Below are positions 60,695-64,000 of a DNA stretch of 64,000 bases, piece after piece. Positions within the stretch are counted from its first letter, which is position 1; every line of letters begins with the position of its first letter. The translations under genes were made by a program, and so were the position numbers. The stretch is taken from the NCBI RefSeq assembly GCF_012273895.1, contig NW_024045134.1, positions 2,356,001 through 2,420,000 on the forward strand, read 5' to 3'. The DNA is from Zerene cesonia. Taxonomy: Eukaryota; Arthropoda; Insecta; Lepidoptera; Pieridae. The notes under the pieces are model-generated. The model worked only from the letters and a program-made list of their open reading frames with translations. It was not told where the DNA came from and did no database searches.

Positions 60695-61242
60695 TTATGA
60701 AAGAAGAAAGAATGTATTACTGAAGAAGCCATTGGATTAAAACTTATCGGAAGGAATACTAATACAAAGCAAAATATTATGCTTGCAATGTATATTTTTT
60801 GAAAAAATTGACTACAGGATTTAGCTATAAAATTACACTAGATACTCTATATTTTCATCCAATACATTCGAATCTTAACATGCAATTATTTTCCACACAA
60901 TAAATAATTACTTTGAAATTGTAATGCCTTGGAACGTCAAATCCTTATAAAATTCGCTTCGTAAAATCACTTCAGTACAACCTTAAAATGTATTTCTGTG
61001 AACAGCGCAACATTATATGCATTCAATTCGTTATCAAAGCTTAGACCTTAAAAAAAAAATAAATGCTGACACGTCAAGTTATACTGAAGCACGTTAAAAA
61101 AATCAAATGAACAAGCATATACAAAAATTTCATAGAGACACGAGTCAATTTTAAGTCAAGTCGAAAGCAGCATGATTGAGGTCCGTTTCCACTAAGTGTA
61201 CTCCCGCAGCCAACATCGCGCGATGAAACCGGGCACGCAGGG

Positions 61243-61300
61243 TCAGCGCCACGGGCGGCGCCGCGGGCTCGGCATATAGCGGCGGACGCTTTTCTCACCG
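61243..61300 (-). CDS. CP110-like last coding exon (tentative)
   Basis: Acceptor ATTTAG at 61302-61301. The first base completes a Thr codon; GEKSVRRYMPSPRRRPWR and TGA (61245-61243) follow. KSVRRYM resembles KSLDRKKYM of vertebrate CP110. A stronger-looking acceptor 8 bases upstream (ATTACAG) would give only Thr-Asp-Ile-stop, and a GC-rich block at 62040-62095 could be another exon. Confidence 0.4.
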
Positions 61301-63857
61301 CTAAATGTCTCTGTAATGTAAATAATTATACATGTACTAATTAATAAACTTAACAGTTATTTGAATTAAACTTAAGATAAGGCACGGTAGAGGGCGTCCA
61401 TTAATTACGTGAGATTCTCTCCCCAACGTGAGATTGAGTGAGATTTAACTCAAACCACTCCCCCCCCCCCTCCCGAATACCTCTCGTAATTAATCGATTA
61501 CGCATACGGTATGATACAAAAGAACCGTAACTTCTCTCGCCAAATCATTACTAATTCTAGCATGGGAAAAACATAGAGCCATATAGGTTGCGCTAGCGCC
61601 ATAACTTTTCACGCTCGAATTAGTATTGCTTTATACTCAAATTAAAATCGCTTTAAGACGTCACGGTAAACACCCCTGCACATAACAACACTGACGGTTC
61701 ACCGCTTATTTATATTGTCCCTGACCCTGTCACTGTGCTGTTGACAGTTTTTGACGTACACTTCCACACATTATCTGCCACTGGAACATATAACTAAGTT
61801 GTGACACCGGACAACAAACGACGCATGCAAATCTGTACTACGTATAACATAATAAAAGCTTATTCACCAGACGCCGCAGAAAAAACTCGAAATCTGCTTG
61901 CAAAATAGTATACAACAGAGAGGCCGTGCAAATGAAATTCGAAACAAGCTTACGATAAACACAGAAAAACACATACAAAAAAGGCGTGCACAATACAAGA
62001 GGTTGACAATTCTAATGTTACCATAGTTTGATTGAGTCATGAGAGAGGGCGCCGCTCGCTTCGCGCGCGTCGGGAACGCGCCGCAGTGACTTTGCGACAT
62101 TAAGTCCCTGTTGTACAGTATACACTTTTGTAATTACCACCACCGATTGCAATCATTCGAGTTAATTGTATACATTGTCATTCGATTGGAATTACTAAAA
62201 ATCCATGCGTTTTTCATTCATCAATAAAAACCACACACGCGCACTGTAATTAAAAACTCAAACACAAACACACACATACAAGACTAATTTTTAAACTTAT
62301 ACATATTTTTCAATCAAGATATGTTAGTAAACATAATTGAACTTGAATTTTTCTTATCATTTAAAGATACTTTAAAAATATTTTACAATAGTTAGCTGTC
62401 TCAGCTCTTTAGCTCAGTACTTTGTCTGCTCTAATTCTCACAAAAAGACAATAACATTTTGACACTATATAACCCTTTTTTAAAAAATAAAACCCACAAA
62501 AAATATTAAAAACAAGGAGATCACTCACGTGGGACGGTGTTGCCTCGTCGGCGGTCGGGACGCGAGTGAGCGCCTGCGACCGCGGTCCGCGGCTATCATG
62601 GCGCACCTCTCCGCGGCGGTACTTGCTACGAACGTGTCGTGTAACGTGTAGCACGCTGCAGTTATCTGTATTAACATCACGCTTATATAAAAAAAATGCA
62701 AAGGTTTTTTGCATACACGAACATGAATAATAGATGTAATAATAATATAATTTGCTATCATTTCGTCCGCGTATCCAAAGGAAATTTAGGAATCACATGT
62801 TTCACGGTAAAACATAGCCTGTGTCACTCTATTTACCGACACAAAAATTATGACATAAAATCGCTTCGTTGCTTCGGAAAAAAAAAAGACAAACAAATTA
62901 ACAAATATAATTTCGCATTTATAATCCACTAATATTATTGAGTAAATGTTTGTGTGTCTGTCATATTACGATAAAGGCTGGTTGGGATGAAATTTGGTAT
63001 GAAGACAGTTTACACCGTTAGTTTTTTATGGGTTTAAAATGCCTCACAGCCTCAACTAGGCTTATATTTAAGCCAATTATCGTTTATAATTAAGATTTTT
63101 ATCTTTTCTATCATATCACATTAATTGTAAAATAACATGACCGATTTTTAAGAACTTTAACGACAAAAACCTGAAGGCATAGAAATACGAGAATGTGATC
63201 TTCTATGGATAATTATAATGGTACAACTTGTCATAAATGAAATGCAGCTAAGGCAGTAACTCTAGCTTACATACATAAATAACAACTAATTAACTCACTT
63301 TTACAGTCTATCCAAATGATATGAAATGAATTTATTTCTCAACGTTATATATTATCGCAATAACTTCTAACGCGTGAATCATTTTATTGGAAAAAGTATA
63401 TTTTTGAACATTGGAATTTAAAATATTTATTATACATCATGGAATTTAAATCGTCTTACAAAATCTCCTAAAAATATCCAATCGAAAGTAACTCGAAAGA
63501 AGTAAAATAGTTAAAAACGAAATATTACTATGTAGTGTAGTAATATCAATTTAAACTACGATTGATTATAAATCTCGATATAGCATTCGATAAATTAAAC
63601 ATCTTAATTGCACTCCACCACCATCAAGGAAACAACAGCATAAGCCTCGTATTCATGATTAACATTCATCACCTGCTGGATCAACCGCCTATGCAGGTCT
63701 ACATCAGCGCCCCGGATCCCCTCCCGATCCTGGTGGAGCTGCAGAGCGCAAAGCAGCGCGTCCTTTATCGTTTGCACAGTCGACTGAACCCGTTCGGTTC
63801 TCATCAAGCGTCGAACGAGATACCCCTTCGCGTGCGCTACGATTTTCGTCGCTGCCG
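61243..63857 (-). CDS. CP110-like centriolar protein, C-terminal part (5' end outside window)
   Basis: Exons 63857-63673, 62665-62529 and probably 61300-61243 join in phase. They encode KGYLVRRLMRTERVQ, TIKDALL, LHRRLIQQ, then ITAACYTLHDTFVASTAAER, then EKSVRRYMPSP and stop. This pattern matches the C-terminal region of CP110 (CCP110), a centriole-capping protein that limits centriole length and blocks ciliation with CEP97. The exon pair is a good match from memory; the last exon is less sure. Convergent with Uba1. Confidence 0.65.
61301..62528 (-). other. last intron of the CP110-like gene
   Basis: Contains the poly-C repeat (61385-61500) and a CpG-rich block at 62040-62095 preceded on the minus strand by a possible acceptor (CAACAG), so an extra small exon is possible. 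Confidence 0.5.
61385..61500. repeat. poly-C/poly-G repeat, second copy
   Basis: gcgtccattaattacgtgag, a C run of about 11 and cctctcgtaattaatcg: inverted aattacg ends with a homopolymer between, as at 42003-42122. Confidence 0.45.
62529..62665 (-). CDS. CP110-like exon (next to last)
   Basis: Acceptor AATACAG at 62667-62666. 45 codons plus two bases: ITAACYTLHDTFVASTAAER, then an Arg-rich stretch. Donor GTGAGTG at 62528, phase 2. Phase 0 entry fits the preceding exon. Confidence 0.68.
63673..63857 (-). CDS. CP110-like exon (third from the end)
   Basis: Encodes KIVAHAKGYLVRRLMRTERV to LHRRLIQQ, with donor GTGATG at 63672. The acceptor is uncertain: AG at 63859-63858 is one of several. The frame reads on past the donor to 63604 with sequence unlike CP110, which supports splicing. 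Confidence 0.68.
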
Positions 63858-64000
63858 CTATCTTTGGCATACATACATAAAAGTGATGTTATAAGACTAA
63901 GATATAATCGAAAAGATAACCCAGAATAGGAATAAACAGGACGCGAAAAAAGGAAAGCAGTAAGGTAGGAAATGGTCTAAATTACCATACAAATTCCATA

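Larger units (their letters stand above)
58473..61242. other. convergent intergenic region, Uba1 to CP110-like
   Basis: AT-rich; contains the 1000-N gap. No gene recognised outside the two 3' UTRs. Confidence 0.65.

Overview
This is eukaryotic, AT-rich nuclear DNA from a butterfly or moth (Lepidoptera). The evidence is GC-rich exons joined by GT-AG introns, proteins closest to animal families, and a dense set of short retroposons of a kind common in lepidopteran genomes. No source was given and no search was run, so the species is unknown. Exons were assembled by hand from reading frame, splice signals and remembered family sequences.

Layout. (1) 1-6.3 kb: no gene seen; AT-rich DNA with repeat remnants and short inverted repeats. 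(2) 6.6-46.8 kb, minus strand: one 15-coding-exon gene for a SEC14L1/5-type protein (Drosophila retm, 'real-time'). It has an N-terminal PRELI domain, a CRAL-TRIO lipid-binding domain and a C-terminal GOLD domain; 676 residues can be read end to end with all exon phases agreeing. Intron 1 is about 18 kb and holds an assembly gap. Intron 5 holds an in-phase candidate alternative last exon (17557-18023) that would give a short, tail-anchored PRELI isoform. (3) 46.8-47.9 kb: a 1-kb divergent intergenic region with a small plus-strand ORF. (4) 47.9-58.1 kb, plus strand: complete nine-exon gene for the ubiquitin-activating enzyme E1 (Uba1), 1044 residues, with two candidate start codons matching the nuclear and cytoplasmic isoforms known in mammals. 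(5) 58.5-61.2 kb: convergent intergenic region with a 1000-N gap. (6) 61.2-64 kb, minus strand: the last exons of a CP110-like centriolar protein gene, whose 5' part lies beyond the right edge.

The three genes are not an operon. retm and Uba1 are head to head and could share a promoter region; Uba1 and CP110 are tail to tail. Introns carry at least six families of dispersed repeat. There are three runs of N; one is flanked by two identical 77-nt sequences and is probably an unmerged contig overlap.
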